Counted from the first letter of the stretch, positions 18,791 through 28,496 are shown. The stretch: DNA of 64,000 bases from Pseudomonas sp. ICMP22404 (GCF_006227205.1 NZ_VCNG01000020.1:1-64000), one strand, 5' to 3'. Notes: generated from the letters alone by a model not told the origin. A program made the numbers and translations.

Positions 18791-20107
18791 ATGCGTCTTG
18801 CTTCCACAAAAACTGCGGCGGCCCTGTGCGGCGGTCTGTTGCTGGCCATGAGTGTACCGGCCAGCGCCGCAGTCGACGCCAAACTGCTCGACATGCTCAA
18901 GGCCAACGGTTCGATTACCACCGCGCAGTACACCGAACTGCAAGCCGAACTGGCCCGGGATCAAAAGGAGCAACAAATCGCTCGCCAGGCTCAGCAGGAG
19001 ACCAACGAACAGATCGCCGCGACCGCGAAGAAGACCAACGAGCTGAGCTCCTTCGACCAGAAACTGGCTTGGGCCGCCAAGACCCAGTTCAAAGGTGACG
19101 TGCGCTTCCGTCAGGAAACCGTGAAGAACGACGGCGTCTCGAACACCGGTGACCAGGATCGCCAACGTATCCGTGTTCGCCTGGGTGCCTACAGCGAAAT
19201 CAACCCGCAAGTGGACACCGGCATCCGCATCGCCACCGGCAGCGACAACGATTCGCGCTCCACCAACCAGAGCCTGGACAACAACTTCACCAAGAAAGAC
19301 CTGTGGCTGGACCAGGGCTACGTCGACTACCACCCGGACGCCATCAAGAACCTGCACCTCGTTGGCGGCAAGATGCCACAACAGTGGGTGAGCATGGGCG
19401 ACATCATCTGGGATAGCGACATCAGCCCGGAAGGTCTGTCGGCCTCCTATAAATACCCGTTGGGCGCCAGCACCGAGTTGTTCGGCAGCGCCGGCCACTA
19501 CACCCTCAAAGACAACGTGGACGGCGAAGGCAAACAATTCCGTCACGACCTGCGCCTGTACGCAGGCCAGTTGGGCGCTCGCTTCGCGATCACTGACAAC
19601 CTGAAAATGACCCTGGGTGGCAGTATCTACGCCTACGATAACGACAACGACATCAACAACACCTGCTCGGCCAACAACTGCCGCCTGGCCATCAACGGCA
19701 ACAGCGCGAACGAGCAATTCAAGCTGTACGAAGGTTTTGGCCAGCTCGACATCGGCGGCCTGCCAATGCCACTGTCGCTGTACGGCCAAGTGGTCAACAA
19801 CAAGGACGCCAGCAACGATCAGGACATGGGCTGGCTGGTGGGTGCCAAGACCAAAGTCTTCGGCTTCGGCCTGGACTACAACTATCGCGACGTACAGCGT
19901 AACGCCGTGGTCGGTGCCTTCACCGACTCCGACTTCGCCAACGGCTTCACCGGTTCGCGTGGCAGCAAGCTGAAAGCGAGCTACGAACTGGACAAGAACT
20001 TCTCGCTCGGCGCGACGTACTTCATGGCCGATTCCGACTACACCAACGCCACGCTGAAGGACTCGAAGATCAACACCCTGCAACTGGATGCTGAAGCGAA
20101 GTTCTGA
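18791..20107 (+). CDS. Outer-membrane porin of the putative-porin (Porin_5) family
   Basis: 438 residues. Signal peptide (cleavage near PASA-AV, residue ~26), then a short periplasmic coiled region (~28-90, rich in Gln/Glu/Ala), then a beta-barrel with alternating aromatic residues ending in a C-terminal Phe (LDAEAKF), the usual outer-membrane assembly signal. Blade repeats such as LGGSIYAYDNDNDINNTCSANNC include an extracellular Cys pair. GGAG lies eight bases before the ATG. The codon choice is strongly biased, as in highly expressed genes. A strong terminator follows. The solute is unknown. Confidence 0.87.
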   Translation: MRLASTKTAAALCGGLLLAMSVPASAAVDAKLLDMLKANGSITTAQYTELQAELARDQKEQQIARQAQQETNEQIAATAKKTNELSSFDQKLAWAAKTQFKGDVRFRQETVKNDGVSNTGDQDRQRIRVRLGAYSEINPQVDTGIRIATGSDNDSRSTNQSLDNNFTKKDLWLDQGYVDYHPDAIKNLHLVGGKMPQQWVSMGDIIWDSDISPEGLSASYKYPLGASTELFGSAGHYTLKDNVDGEGKQFRHDLRLYAGQLGARFAITDNLKMTLGGSIYAYDNDNDINNTCSANNCRLAINGNSANEQFKLYEGFGQLDIGGLPMPLSLYGQVVNNKDASNDQDMGWLVGAKTKVFGFGLDYNYRDVQRNAVVGAFTDSDFANGFTGSRGSKLKASYELDKNFSLGATYFMADSDYTNATLKDSKINTLQLDAEAKF

Positions 20108-20152
20108 TCACTGCTCTACAGCTCGGGCAAGGAAGCCCGACGCGCATCTTAC

Positions 20153-20213
20153 AGCCTGACGTTGCTGCATCGGTCCCATCATCCGTCCGATTCAGCAACG
20201 CCAGGCTTTTTTC
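20153..20213 (+). terminator. Strong intrinsic terminator after the porin gene
   Basis: AGCCTGACGTTGCTG (from 20153) pairs with CAGCAACGCCAGGCT, with one mismatch, followed by TTTTTT. Stem of about 14 bp. It lies 45 bp after the porin stop, and the anti-sigma gene converges on it from the other side. Confidence 0.93.
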
Positions 20214-20246
20214 GTTCAGCCGCCCCCTGTGGTGGTGACTCAAGGT

Positions 20247-20483
20247 TCAGCGCGAATGCCGGCGGCGCTCGGCGGCGAGTTTTTCGGCGAGGTGATCCAG
20301 GTCGGGGACGGGCGGCTCGGGGAGCTTTCTGAGGGTGGCCTGCATCAGCTTCATCTGGCGAATGAAACGTCGGCAGTTGGGACAGAACATCAGGTGATGA
20401 CGCACCATCAGGCGTTCGCGAAAGCTCAATTGACCGTCGAGATAATCGCTGGAGCGTGCCACTTGTTCCTTGCAGGTCAGCAT
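20247..20483 (-). CDS. Soluble zinc-binding anti-sigma factor
   Basis: 78 residues with a zf-HC2/ZAS pattern: Cys4 in LTCKEQ, then HHLMFCPNC (His, Cys34, Cys37). There is no membrane helix, so unlike RseA/RsiW-type anti-sigma factors it is fully cytoplasmic and might sense redox or metal directly. Its start overlaps the end of the ECF sigma gene by 7 bp, indicating translational coupling and a sigma/anti-sigma pair. Function is inferred from motif and context. Confidence 0.85.
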   Translation of the reverse strand: MLTCKEQVARSSDYLDGQLSFRERLMVRHHLMFCPNCRRFIRQMKLMQATLRKLPEPPVPDLDHLAEKLAAERRRHSR

Positions 20484-21088
20484 TCGCCGGTCTCCTCGAA
20501 ATGTTCCACGGTCGCGAAGACCTTCAGCCGGGCACGATGCAACAGCACACGTACGTTAGAGAGCGAGATCCCCAGAAGATTACAAATTTCTTCCAGCTCC
20601 AGCCCCTGGCGTTCGCGCAAGTTCAGCACGCTGCCTTGCAGTTCCGACAGGCTGAGCAGCGTGTGCTCGAGGCAATCGCGCAATTCGCTCTCCGTCAGCA
20701 GCGCTTCCGGCGTGTCCTGGTGCCAGGCGAACGGCGCCAGCAACCAGTGGCCATCGGCGGCGAAGCGATCATCGCCGAGCGTGCCATGGGGCGATGGCAG
20801 GTCGTCGAGCAGCACCTCGCGACGGTTCTGCTTGTAGCGCCCCTTGGCAGCGTTGGCTGTGATGGTCAGCAACCAGGTCTTGAGGCTGGAGCGGCCCTGG
20901 AAACCACTGAGGTTGCGCACCACGGACAGCCAGGCGTCCTGCACCACTTCGTCGGCATGGCGACTGCCAACGATGGCATAGGCGACCGCGCGCATCGGGC
21001 TCTGGTAGGTGCTGACCAGTTCCTTGTAGGCGCGCTGCTCCCCCGCCAGCAAGCGTTGGAGCAGTTGGGTGTCGTTGGTGGTAGTCAT
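20477..21088 (-). CDS. ECF-type RNA polymerase sigma factor
   Basis: 203 residues. Sigma-70 region 2 (about 10-80: RAYKELVSTYQSPMRAVAYAIVG..ADEVVQDAWLSVVRNLSGFQGRSSLKTWLLTITANAAK) and region 4 (about 135-190: LRDCLEHTLLSLSELQGSVLNLRERQGLELEEICNLLGISLSNVRVLLHRARLKV). A ~45-residue linker lies between. It forms an operon with the zinc anti-sigma gene. ECF factors drive small stress regulons; the regulon here is unknown, though the neighbouring porin is a candidate. Confidence 0.93.
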   Translation of the reverse strand: MTTTNDTQLLQRLLAGEQRAYKELVSTYQSPMRAVAYAIVGSRHADEVVQDAWLSVVRNLSGFQGRSSLKTWLLTITANAAKGRYKQNRREVLLDDLPSPHGTLGDDRFAADGHWLLAPFAWHQDTPEALLTESELRDCLEHTLLSLSELQGSVLNLRERQGLELEEICNLLGISLSNVRVLLHRARLKVFATVEHFEETGEC

Positions 21089-21111
21089 TCAAGCTCTCAT
21101 ATGCCTGACAC

Positions 21112-21147
21112 TATTGTGGCGAGGGGAATTATCCCCTCGCCACAATA
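21112..21147. repeat. REP-type hairpin (GTGGCGAGGGG class)
   Basis: ATTGTGGCGAGGGG (21113-21126) and its exact complement (21133-21146) flank a 6-base loop. It lies between the condensing-enzyme stop and the ECF sigma start, both on the minus strand. Confidence 0.85.
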
Positions 21148-21165
21148 AATCCGCTAACAACTGGA

Positions 21166-22287
21166 TCAATGTTTGCGCAGGATCACGCTACCAATCGAAT
21201 ACCCCGCCCCAAACGAACTGAGTACCGCCACCGAGCCGCTGGGCAAGTCATCCTGGTTCAGGTGGAACGCAATCACCGAACCCGCCGAGCTGGTGTTGGC
21301 ATAGCGGTCGAGGATCACCGGGGCTTCCTCTTCAGTGGCTTCGCGTCCTAGCAGCTTGCGCACGATCAGGTGGTTCATGCTCAGGTTGGCCTGGTGCAGC
21401 CAGAAGCGCTTCACTTGCTCGACGTTCAACTGGTTTTCTTCCAGATGAGCGCCAATCAGCTCGGCCACCATCGGGCAGACATCGCGGAACACCTTGCGGC
21501 CTTCCTGGACGAACAGCTTGTCACGGGTGCCGATGCCCTCTTCCGCGGCGCGGTTGAGGAAGCCGAAGTTGTTGCGGATGTTGTTGGAGAACTTGGTGAG
21601 CAGCTTGGTGCTGACCACATCGAACTGATGCGGCGAGGTCGCCAGGTCCGCCCGCTCGATGATCACGGCGGTGGCCGCGTCGCCGAAGATGAAGTGGCTG
21701 TCGCGGTCACGGAAGTTCAGGTGGCCGGTGCACACTTCGGGGTTGACCATCAGGACCGCCCGAGCCTGGCCCAGTTGCACGCTGTTGGCCGCGGCCTGGA
21801 TGCCGAACGTCGCCGAGGAGCAGGCCACGTTCATGTCGAAACCGAAACCTTCGATGCCCAGGGCTTCCTGGACTTCGATGGCGATGGCCGGGTACGCGCG
21901 TTGCAAGTTGGAACAGGCGACGATCACCCCATCGATGTCGGCGACGGTACGGCCGGCGCGCTCCAGCGCCTGTTTCGCGGCGCCGATGGCCATTTCGCAG
22001 AGCACCGACCATTGCTCATTGGAGCGCTCGGGCAGGCGTGGGGTCATGCGTTGCGGGTCGAGGATACCGTCCTTGTCCATGACAAAGCGGCTCTTGATAC
22101 CGGAAGCTTTCTCGATAAACGCCGCGCTGGATTCGGTCAACGCCTCGATTTCACCGCGCTCGATGGCTTCGGCGTTGTCGGCATTGAACTGCGCGACGTA
22201 GGCGTTGAAGGATTGCACCAGCTCTTCATTGGAAATGCTGTTGGCCGGGGTATACAGGCCGGTGCCACTGATGACGACGTTATGCAT
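21166..22287 (-). CDS. Beta-ketoacyl-ACP synthase III-type condensing enzyme
   Basis: 373 residues from the ATG at 22287, which gives the normal thiolase-fold N-terminus (MHNVVISGTGLYTP). Catalytic Cys in MNVACSSATFGIQ, His in FWLHQANLSMN and Asn in RYANTSSAGSV complete the FabH-type triad. The protein is longer than classical FabH (~317) and resembles the P. aeruginosa PA3286 type, which is reported to feed C8-CoA from beta-oxidation into fatty-acid synthesis. That match is from memory, not from a search. The gene is monocistronic with a REP hairpin after it and a 364-bp upstream gap that contains a REP doublet. Confidence 0.85.
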   Translation of the reverse strand: MHNVVISGTGLYTPANSISNEELVQSFNAYVAQFNADNAEAIERGEIEALTESSAAFIEKASGIKSRFVMDKDGILDPQRMTPRLPERSNEQWSVLCEMAIGAAKQALERAGRTVADIDGVIVACSNLQRAYPAIAIEVQEALGIEGFGFDMNVACSSATFGIQAAANSVQLGQARAVLMVNPEVCTGHLNFRDRDSHFIFGDAATAVIIERADLATSPHQFDVVSTKLLTKFSNNIRNNFGFLNRAAEEGIGTRDKLFVQEGRKVFRDVCPMVAELIGAHLEENQLNVEQVKRFWLHQANLSMNHLIVRKLLGREATEEEAPVILDRYANTSSAGSVIAFHLNQDDLPSGSVAVLSSFGAGYSIGSVILRKH

Positions 22288-22542
22288 GGTCGTGTCTCTG
22301 ATCTGTTCAGGCAGAAAGCATTGGCACCAACGTACCAATACGCAAAGGGTCTTTTCCCATCCTGGGAAGCAGACCTGGCATCGCTTTATTCCGATCCGCC
22401 CGGGGAATTGAAGCTCAAAACCACGGGACCGGCATTTATAGCCGCGAAGTTTGCCATAAACGCTGGCGTTTGGCCCATTCTCCCTCAATCAAGACACAAA
22501 ACCCTTGTGGGAGCGGCAAAAGCCAGGGCAAGACACAAGACC

Positions 22543-22635
22543 CTGTGGGAGCGAGCCTGCTCGCGATAGCGGTCTGTCAGTTGATAGGGATGTCGACTGA
22601 CACTGCCTCATCGCGAGCAGGCTCGCTCCCACAGG
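22543..22635. repeat. REP doublet upstream of the condensing-enzyme gene
   Basis: TGTGGGAGCGAGCCTGCTCGCGATA (split arms from 22543) and its inverted partner ending 22635 enclose a ~35-bp loop. A degenerate half copy (TGTGGGAGCGGC) begins at 22505. This is the only structure I see in the gap 22288-22651. Confidence 0.85.
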
Positions 22636-22651
22636 CATCAATGGTGTTGCC

Positions 22652-25600
22652 TCAGGGCTCCACCTGCCCCCACTGCTTGCCCAGGCGCTTGTCCGAAATA
22701 GGCACCTTGGTCCCCAACTGCTGGGCGAACAGCGACACTCGGTATTCCTCCAGCCACCAGCGGTAAAGCTCCAGTTGCGGATCGCGCTTGCCTTCCTGGG
22801 CGTGTTTGCCGGCGCGGGTCTGGTACTGGGCCCAGAGGTTCGACAGTTCGCCGCTCCAGACCCGGTCTTTCTGCACCTGGCTGCCCAACTTCTCGAAACG
22901 CTGCTCGATGGCCTTGAGGTAACGCGGCAGTTCCTTGAGCCATTGATGCGGAGTTTCGCGCACGAAGCCCGGGTACACCAGATGACTGAGCTGTTGCTTG
23001 ATGTCGTTCAGCGCCACGGCCTGGGCCAGATCGATCTTGCCTTTGAAGCGCTTTTGCAGACCATGCCAGAGCTTGAGGATATCCAGGGTCAGCTTCGCCA
23101 GGCGTTCGGCGTGTTCGGTCCAGCCGCCGCGCTTGCGCTCGGCCAGGGACGCCAGCGCGGCGCCGTCACGGGGCAGGTTCGCTTCGCCTTCCAGAACGCA
23201 GCTGTCGAGACTGGCCAGCAGGATGTCTTCCACCAGGTTGTCGATGCGTCCCAGTTCGCGGTAGAGCAAGCCCAGTTCCGTCAGCCCCGGCAATTTGCTC
23301 CGCAGGAACTTGGCCGACTCCGCCAACTGCTGCATCAACAACCGTTGCAAGGCCCGGCGATGCTGGTACTCGGCTTCGGCCGGGGTAGGGAAACGCCCTT
23401 CCTTGACCACACCGCCCTCCTCCACCAACGCCGGATACACCGTCATCGACAACCCGGCGATCTTCTGCTGGGTCTTTTCCGCCACCGGAGCGAAGACTTT
23501 GGCTTCCACCGGCGCCTGGCTTTTCGCGGTTTGCGGCACGGCCAAGGCAGCCTGGCTGGCTTCGGCAAAACGCGCTGTCAGCTCGGCCAGGTCGCGACCC
23601 TCGCCGAGGAACTTACCCTGGCCGTCGACGATTTCCAGGTTCATGCGCAGGTGGCCTTCCACTTGCTGCGCCGCTTCGGCCCAGGCTTCGTCGCTGACCC
23701 GCGCGCCGGTCATGCGCAGCAGCTCGCGGCCCAGGGATTGCGGCAACGAACCTTCGGCGAAGGTAATGCGTTGCAGCGCCGCCTTGACGAAGTCCGGCAC
23801 CGGCACGAAGTTCTTGCGCAGGGCCTTGGGCAGGTTGCGCACCAGGGCAATGCACTTGGCCTCGATCATGCCGGGCACCAGCCACTCCAGGCGCTCCGGC
23901 GGCAGCATCGGCAACAGCGGCGCCGGCACCCGCAATGTCACCCCGTCGCGGGGATGGTTGGGTTCGAAGTGGTAGCCGAGGGGCAACGTCAGGTCGCCGA
24001 CGCGCAAGGTGTCGGGGAAGTGCGCGGCGGTCACTTCGCTGGCCTCGCGAGCCAACACGTCCTCTTCGCGCATGATCAACAACTGCGGGTCTTTCTGGCT
24101 GTTGATCCGGTACCAACTGTCGAACGTCGCGGTCTGGTGGATCTCGGCCGGCAAGCGTGCGTCATAGAAAGCGAACAGGGTTTCTTCGTCCGCCAGGATG
24201 TCGCGGCGACGGGCCTTGGCTTCCAGTTCGTCGAGTTGCTCCAGCAATCGGGTATTGGCCGCCAGGCACTTGGCCTTGGACTGGATCTCGCCACGCACCA
24301 GGGCTTCGCGGATGAACAGCTCCCGCGACACCACCGGGTCCACCGGCCCGTAATGCACCGGCCGACGGCCGACCACGATCAGCCCGAACAGGGTGATCTG
24401 TTCATACGCCACCACCTGTCCGCGCTTCTTCTCCCAATGGGGTTCGAAGTGGTTTTTCTTGATCAGGTGCCCGGCCAGCGGTTCGATCCAGTCCGGTTCG
24501 ATCTTGGCGACCATGCGCGCATACAGCTTGGTGGTTTCCACCAGTTCGGCGGTCATCAGCCACTGCGGACGCTTCTTGCCCAGCCCCGACGAAGGGTGGA
24601 CCCAGAAGCGCCGTTGGCGGGCGCCCAGGTAGTCGCCGTCTTCGGTTTTCTGGCCGATCTGGCTCAACAGGCCCGAGAGCACCGCTTTGTGCAGTTTCGG
24701 GTAGTCGGCCGGGTCCTTGTTGAGGCTCAACTGCATGTCGCGGCAGATCAGGCTCAACTGGCGATGAGCGTCGCGCCACTCGCGCAGGCGCAGGTAGTTG
24801 AGGAAGTTCTTGCGACACCAGTTGCGCAACGGGCTGGCCGTCAGGGCCTGGCGTTGTTCTTCAAAACCGCGCCACAGGTTGACCAGCCCGGCGAAGTCCG
24901 AGTCAGAGTCCTTCCACTGGGCGTGGGCCTGGTCGGCGGCCTGCTGACGTTCGGGCGGACGCTCTCGCGGATCCTGGATCGACATGGCGCTGGCGACAAT
25001 CAGCACTTCCTGCAGGCTGCCCAGCTTCGCCGCTTCCAGCAACATGCGGCCCATGCGCGGGTCCACCGGCAAGCGCGCCAACTGACGGCCCAAAGGGGTC
25101 AGTTGGCTGTTGCGGTCCACTGCCGACAACTCTTGCAGCAGGTTGAAACCGTCGCTGATGGCCTTGCCATCCGGCGGCTCGATGAACGGGAAATCAGTGA
25201 TCTCGCCCAGGCGCAGATGGAGCATCTGCAGGATCACCGCCGCCAGGTTGGTGCGCAGGATCTCGGGGTCGGTAAATTCCGGCCGGCCGAGGAAATCTTC
25301 TTCGCTGTACAGCCGTACGCAAATCCCCGGCTCGACCCGCCCGCAACGCCCCTTGCGCTGGTTGGCGCTGGCCTGGGAAATGGCTTCGATGGGCAGGCGC
25401 TGGACCTTGGCGCGATAGCTGTAGCGGCTGATCCGCGCGGTGCCGCTGTCGATCACGTAGCGGATGCCCGGCACGGTGAGCGAGGTTTCGGCGACGTTGG
25501 TCGCCAGCACCACACGACGGCCCGGGTGGGACTGGAAGATCCGCTGTTGTTCGGCCGGGGACAAGCGCGCATACAACGGCAAGATCTCGGTGTGCTTGAG

Positions 25601-26563
25601 CTGGACCTTGCGCAGCATTTCCGCCGCGTCACGAATCTCCCGCTCCCCCGGCAGGAACACCAGCACATCGCCAGGGCTGCGGCGCTCGCTGCGCTCATGG
25701 GCGGCGATTTCATCGAGGGTGGCGAGAATCGCCTGGTCGACGGTCAGGTCGTCCTCGACGCGGTTGCCCTCTTCGTCCTGCTCCAGGGTCAGCGGGCGGT
25801 ACCAGGTTTCCACCGGGAAGGTGCGGCCCGAGACTTCCACGATCGGCGCGTCGTCGAAGTGCTTGGAGAAACGCTCCAGGTCGATGGTCGCCGAGGTGAT
25901 AATGACCTTAAGGTCCGGGCGGCGCGGCAGCAGGGTCTTGAGATACCCCAGCAGGAAGTCGATGTTCAGGCTGCGCTCGTGGGCTTCGTCGACGATGATC
26001 GTGTCGTAGCGCTCGAGGTAGCGGTCGTTCTGCGTCTCGGCCAGCAGGATGCCGTCGGTCATCAACTTGATCAGGGTGTTGGCGTCGCTCTGGTCCTCGA
26101 ACCGCACCTGGTAGCCCACCAGCGCGCCCAATGGCGTGGCCAGTTCTTCGGCGACCCGGCTCGCCACGCTGCGGGCGGCGATCCGGCGCGGTTGGGTGTG
26201 GCCGATCAAGCCATACTGGCCGCGCCCGATTTCCAGGCAGATCTTCGGCAATTGCGTGGTTTTGCCCGAGCCGGTTTCGCCGGCGATGATCAACACCTGG
26301 TGCTTGAGCAGCGCGTCCTTGATTTCGTCACGCTTGGCGGCAATCGGCAGATTGTCGTCGTAGCGAATCAGCGGCAGGCTGGCCTTGCGCGCCAGCACCT
26401 GGTCGCACGACGCCTGCATGCGCGCCACCCACTGGGCCAGCTTGGCCTCATCGGGTTTCTTGCGCAGCTCGAGCAACTGCCGCCGCAACCGGTGACGGTC
26501 GGCGAGCATGGCGTGGTCGAGGTTCTTCAGCAGCTTGTCGATAGCGGGGGCTTGGTCAGTCAT
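22652..26563 (-). CDS. hrpA: ATP-dependent RNA helicase HrpA (DEAH family)
   Basis: 1303 residues, the full HrpA length. Walker A AGETGSGKTTQLPK, DEAH box IIVDEAHERSLNIDFLLGYLK, SAT motif ITSATIDLERFS, helicase C domain with VLATNVAETSLTVPGIRYVIDSG and QRKGRCGRVEPG, then HA2, OB-fold and a long HrpA-specific C-terminal domain. HrpA rescues stalled ribosomes in the cytoplasm in other bacteria. The ATG at 26563 gives the typical N-terminus (MTDQAPAIDKLLKNLDHAM), although no good ribosome site precedes it. Its 3' end lies 17 bp past a REP doublet. Confidence 0.96.
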   Translation of the reverse strand: MTDQAPAIDKLLKNLDHAMLADRHRLRRQLLELRKKPDEAKLAQWVARMQASCDQVLARKASLPLIRYDDNLPIAAKRDEIKDALLKHQVLIIAGETGSGKTTQLPKICLEIGRGQYGLIGHTQPRRIAARSVASRVAEELATPLGALVGYQVRFEDQSDANTLIKLMTDGILLAETQNDRYLERYDTIIVDEAHERSLNIDFLLGYLKTLLPRRPDLKVIITSATIDLERFSKHFDDAPIVEVSGRTFPVETWYRPLTLEQDEEGNRVEDDLTVDQAILATLDEIAAHERSERRSPGDVLVFLPGEREIRDAAEMLRKVQLKHTEILPLYARLSPAEQQRIFQSHPGRRVVLATNVAETSLTVPGIRYVIDSGTARISRYSYRAKVQRLPIEAISQASANQRKGRCGRVEPGICVRLYSEEDFLGRPEFTDPEILRTNLAAVILQMLHLRLGEITDFPFIEPPDGKAISDGFNLLQELSAVDRNSQLTPLGRQLARLPVDPRMGRMLLEAAKLGSLQEVLIVASAMSIQDPRERPPERQQAADQAHAQWKDSDSDFAGLVNLWRGFEEQRQALTASPLRNWCRKNFLNYLRLREWRDAHRQLSLICRDMQLSLNKDPADYPKLHKAVLSGLLSQIGQKTEDGDYLGARQRRFWVHPSSGLGKKRPQWLMTAELVETTKLYARMVAKIEPDWIEPLAGHLIKKNHFEPHWEKKRGQVVAYEQITLFGLIVVGRRPVHYGPVDPVVSRELFIREALVRGEIQSKAKCLAANTRLLEQLDELEAKARRRDILADEETLFAFYDARLPAEIHQTATFDSWYRINSQKDPQLLIMREEDVLAREASEVTAAHFPDTLRVGDLTLPLGYHFEPNHPRDGVTLRVPAPLLPMLPPERLEWLVPGMIEAKCIALVRNLPKALRKNFVPVPDFVKAALQRITFAEGSLPQSLGRELLRMTGARVSDEAWAEAAQQVEGHLRMNLEIVDGQGKFLGEGRDLAELTARFAEASQAALAVPQTAKSQAPVEAKVFAPVAEKTQQKIAGLSMTVYPALVEEGGVVKEGRFPTPAEAEYQHRRALQRLLMQQLAESAKFLRSKLPGLTELGLLYRELGRIDNLVEDILLASLDSCVLEGEANLPRDGAALASLAERKRGGWTEHAERLAKLTLDILKLWHGLQKRFKGKIDLAQAVALNDIKQQLSHLVYPGFVRETPHQWLKELPRYLKAIEQRFEKLGSQVQKDRVWSGELSNLWAQYQTRAGKHAQEGKRDPQLELYRWWLEEYRVSLFAQQLGTKVPISDKRLGKQWGQVEP

Positions 26564-26660
26564 CGGGTACGCAAGGGTCGTCGGTTTTATGCAGGGGGCG
26601 ATTGTCGCAGATTTGCGCCCGCTGCGCCGAACACATGCCCTCTTTGCCTGCCACCCTCCC

Positions 26661-26752
26661 CTGTGGGAGCGAGCCTGCTCGCGATGGCGGTGGGGCAGTC
26701 GACATGGATATTGATCGGACAATCGCCATCGCGAGCAGGCTCGCTCCCACAA
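26661..26752. repeat. REP doublet between hrpA and aceK
   Basis: CTGTGGGAGCGAGCCTGCTC and its inverted partner (ending 26752) with a ~40-bp loop. It follows the aceK stop by 22 bp, so it may act on the aceK 3' end. Confidence 0.85.
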
Positions 26753-26774
26753 GGGATCTGCGTGAATTCGAACG

Positions 26775-28496
26775 TTATTCGTTATCCAGGTCCTTGCGCC
26801 GATACGGGAACACATCAATCACCTTCCCCGCTCGAATGGCCTCTTGCAGGCCTTTCCAGTAGTCGGCGTTGTACAGCTCGCCGTGCATCTGGTCGAACAA
26901 CTTGCGCTGCCCGGCGTCGGCGAACAGGAAGGGTGGGAACTCCTCGGGAAAGACGTCCAGCGGACCGATGGAGTACCACGGTTCGGAGGCCATTTCGTCT
27001 TCCGGGGTGCGCGGCTGGGGGATGTGTCGGAAGTTGGCTTCGGTGAGGAAGCAGATCTCGTCGTAGTCGTAGAACACCACCCGGCCATGGCGGGTCACGC
27101 CGAAGTTCTTGAGCAACATGTCGCCGGGGAAGATATTCGCCGCCGCCAACTGCTTGATGGCCAGGCCATAGTCCTCCAGCGCCTCGCGCACCTGGGCCTC
27201 GCTGGCGTTTTCCAGGTAGAGGTTCAGCGGTGTCATGCGCCGCTCGGTCCAGCAGTGACGAATCAGCACCGTATCGCCTTCCACCGACACCGTGGAGGGC
27301 GCCACTTCCAGCAACTCTTCCAGGCACGCCGGTTCGAACTTGCCCAGGGGAAAGCGGAAATCGGCGAACTCCTGGGTATCGGCCATGCGTCCGACCCGGT
27401 CGACACTTTTCACTAGCCGGTACTTCTCGATCACCGTGGCGCGGTCGACGTTTTTCGACGGCGAGAAGCGGTCCTTGATGATCTTGAACACCGTGTTGAA
27501 GCCCGGCAACGTGAACACGCTCATGACCATGCCGCGCACACCCGGCGCCATGATGAACTGGTCGTCGGTGTTCGCCAGGTGATTGATCAGGGCCCGATAG
27601 AATTCGGACTTGCCGTGCTTGTAGAAACCGATGGAGGTGTACAGCTCGGCGACGTGTTTGCCTGGCAGGATCCGCTTGAGGAAGCCGATGAATTCCGCCG
27701 GCACCGGCACGTCCACCATGAAATACGAACGGGTGAACGAGAAGATGATCGAGACCTGGGCCTCGTCGGTGATCAGCGCGTCGATCTGGATGCCCCGACC
27801 CTCGCGGTGCAACAGCGGAATCACCAGCGGCCACTGATCATCGCGGGTGTAGATCCGCCCCACCAGGTAGGCGCCCTTGTTGCGATAAAGCACTGATGAA
27901 AACAGCTCCACGGTCAATTCCGGGTCCTTGCAGACCCAATCCGGCAGGTTTTCTCGCAGCTGGGCTTCGAGGCGCTGCAGGTCGCTCGCCAGGTCGGCGT
28001 AGTCTTCGCTGAACCGGTAATCGGCGAAAATGTCCGCAAGCATCCGGTCCAGTTGGCCCTGGGGCTTGTAGGTACGGGTCTGCGCGGAGCGGGCCCGACG
28101 CAGGCTCGGCCGGGTGGTGTGGATAAACATGGTGCCGTCGCTGATCAGGTCATGGCTGAACAGGCCGCAGAAAATCGAGTTGTACCAGGTCTCGGACAGC
28201 TCATCGTCGAAACGCAGGTCGATCAGGCTGATGTAAGCACTTTTCACCAGCGGCCAGCAGCTCACATCCATCAGCGCCTCGGCATCGAAGGCCTTGCGCA
28301 GCCGGGCCACGGTTTCGAAGACTTTTTCTTCGTACAGATTGATCCGCGCCGCCGACGCCGCTTGCGCTTCCTGCCATCGGGCCTGCTCGAACCGGGCACG
28401 GGCACCGTCGGTAATCTGCCGGAAATGCTCGCGATAATCGTCGAAGCCGTCGAGAATCGATCGGGCGATATCGCTGGCGGGCCATGGCTGCGGCAT
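26775..28496 (-). CDS. aceK: Isocitrate dehydrogenase kinase/phosphatase
   Basis: 573 residues from the ATG at 28496 (GAGG seven bases upstream; typical length ~575). Recognisable AceK blocks are WYNSIFCGLFSHDLISDGTMFIHTT, the GVRGMVMSVFTLPGFNTVFKIIKDRFSPSK nucleotide-binding segment, and NFGVTRHGRVVFYDYDEICFLTE. One active site both phosphorylates isocitrate dehydrogenase, opening the glyoxylate bypass, and removes the phosphate. It is not beside aceA or aceB here, as is usual in Pseudomonas. Convergent neighbours are absent; an EamA transporter diverges upstream. Confidence 0.96.
   Translation of the reverse strand: MPQPWPASDIARSILDGFDDYREHFRQITDGARARFEQARWQEAQAASAARINLYEEKVFETVARLRKAFDAEALMDVSCWPLVKSAYISLIDLRFDDELSETWYNSIFCGLFSHDLISDGTMFIHTTRPSLRRARSAQTRTYKPQGQLDRMLADIFADYRFSEDYADLASDLQRLEAQLRENLPDWVCKDPELTVELFSSVLYRNKGAYLVGRIYTRDDQWPLVIPLLHREGRGIQIDALITDEAQVSIIFSFTRSYFMVDVPVPAEFIGFLKRILPGKHVAELYTSIGFYKHGKSEFYRALINHLANTDDQFIMAPGVRGMVMSVFTLPGFNTVFKIIKDRFSPSKNVDRATVIEKYRLVKSVDRVGRMADTQEFADFRFPLGKFEPACLEELLEVAPSTVSVEGDTVLIRHCWTERRMTPLNLYLENASEAQVREALEDYGLAIKQLAAANIFPGDMLLKNFGVTRHGRVVFYDYDEICFLTEANFRHIPQPRTPEDEMASEPWYSIGPLDVFPEEFPPFLFADAGQRKLFDQMHGELYNADYWKGLQEAIRAGKVIDVFPYRRKDLDNE

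Noticed and set aside
18716..20083. Minus-strand 455-codon open frame opposite the porin
   Set aside because: Val/Gly-rich shadow of the strongly biased porin codons; it has no ribosome site and crosses the porin promoter.
22775..27046. Plus-strand open frame of 1423 codons opposite hrpA and part of aceK
   Set aside because: It mirrors the codon structure of hrpA, which has complete helicase motifs. The translation is rich in Gln, His, Arg and Ala without any fold signature; an effect of high GC.
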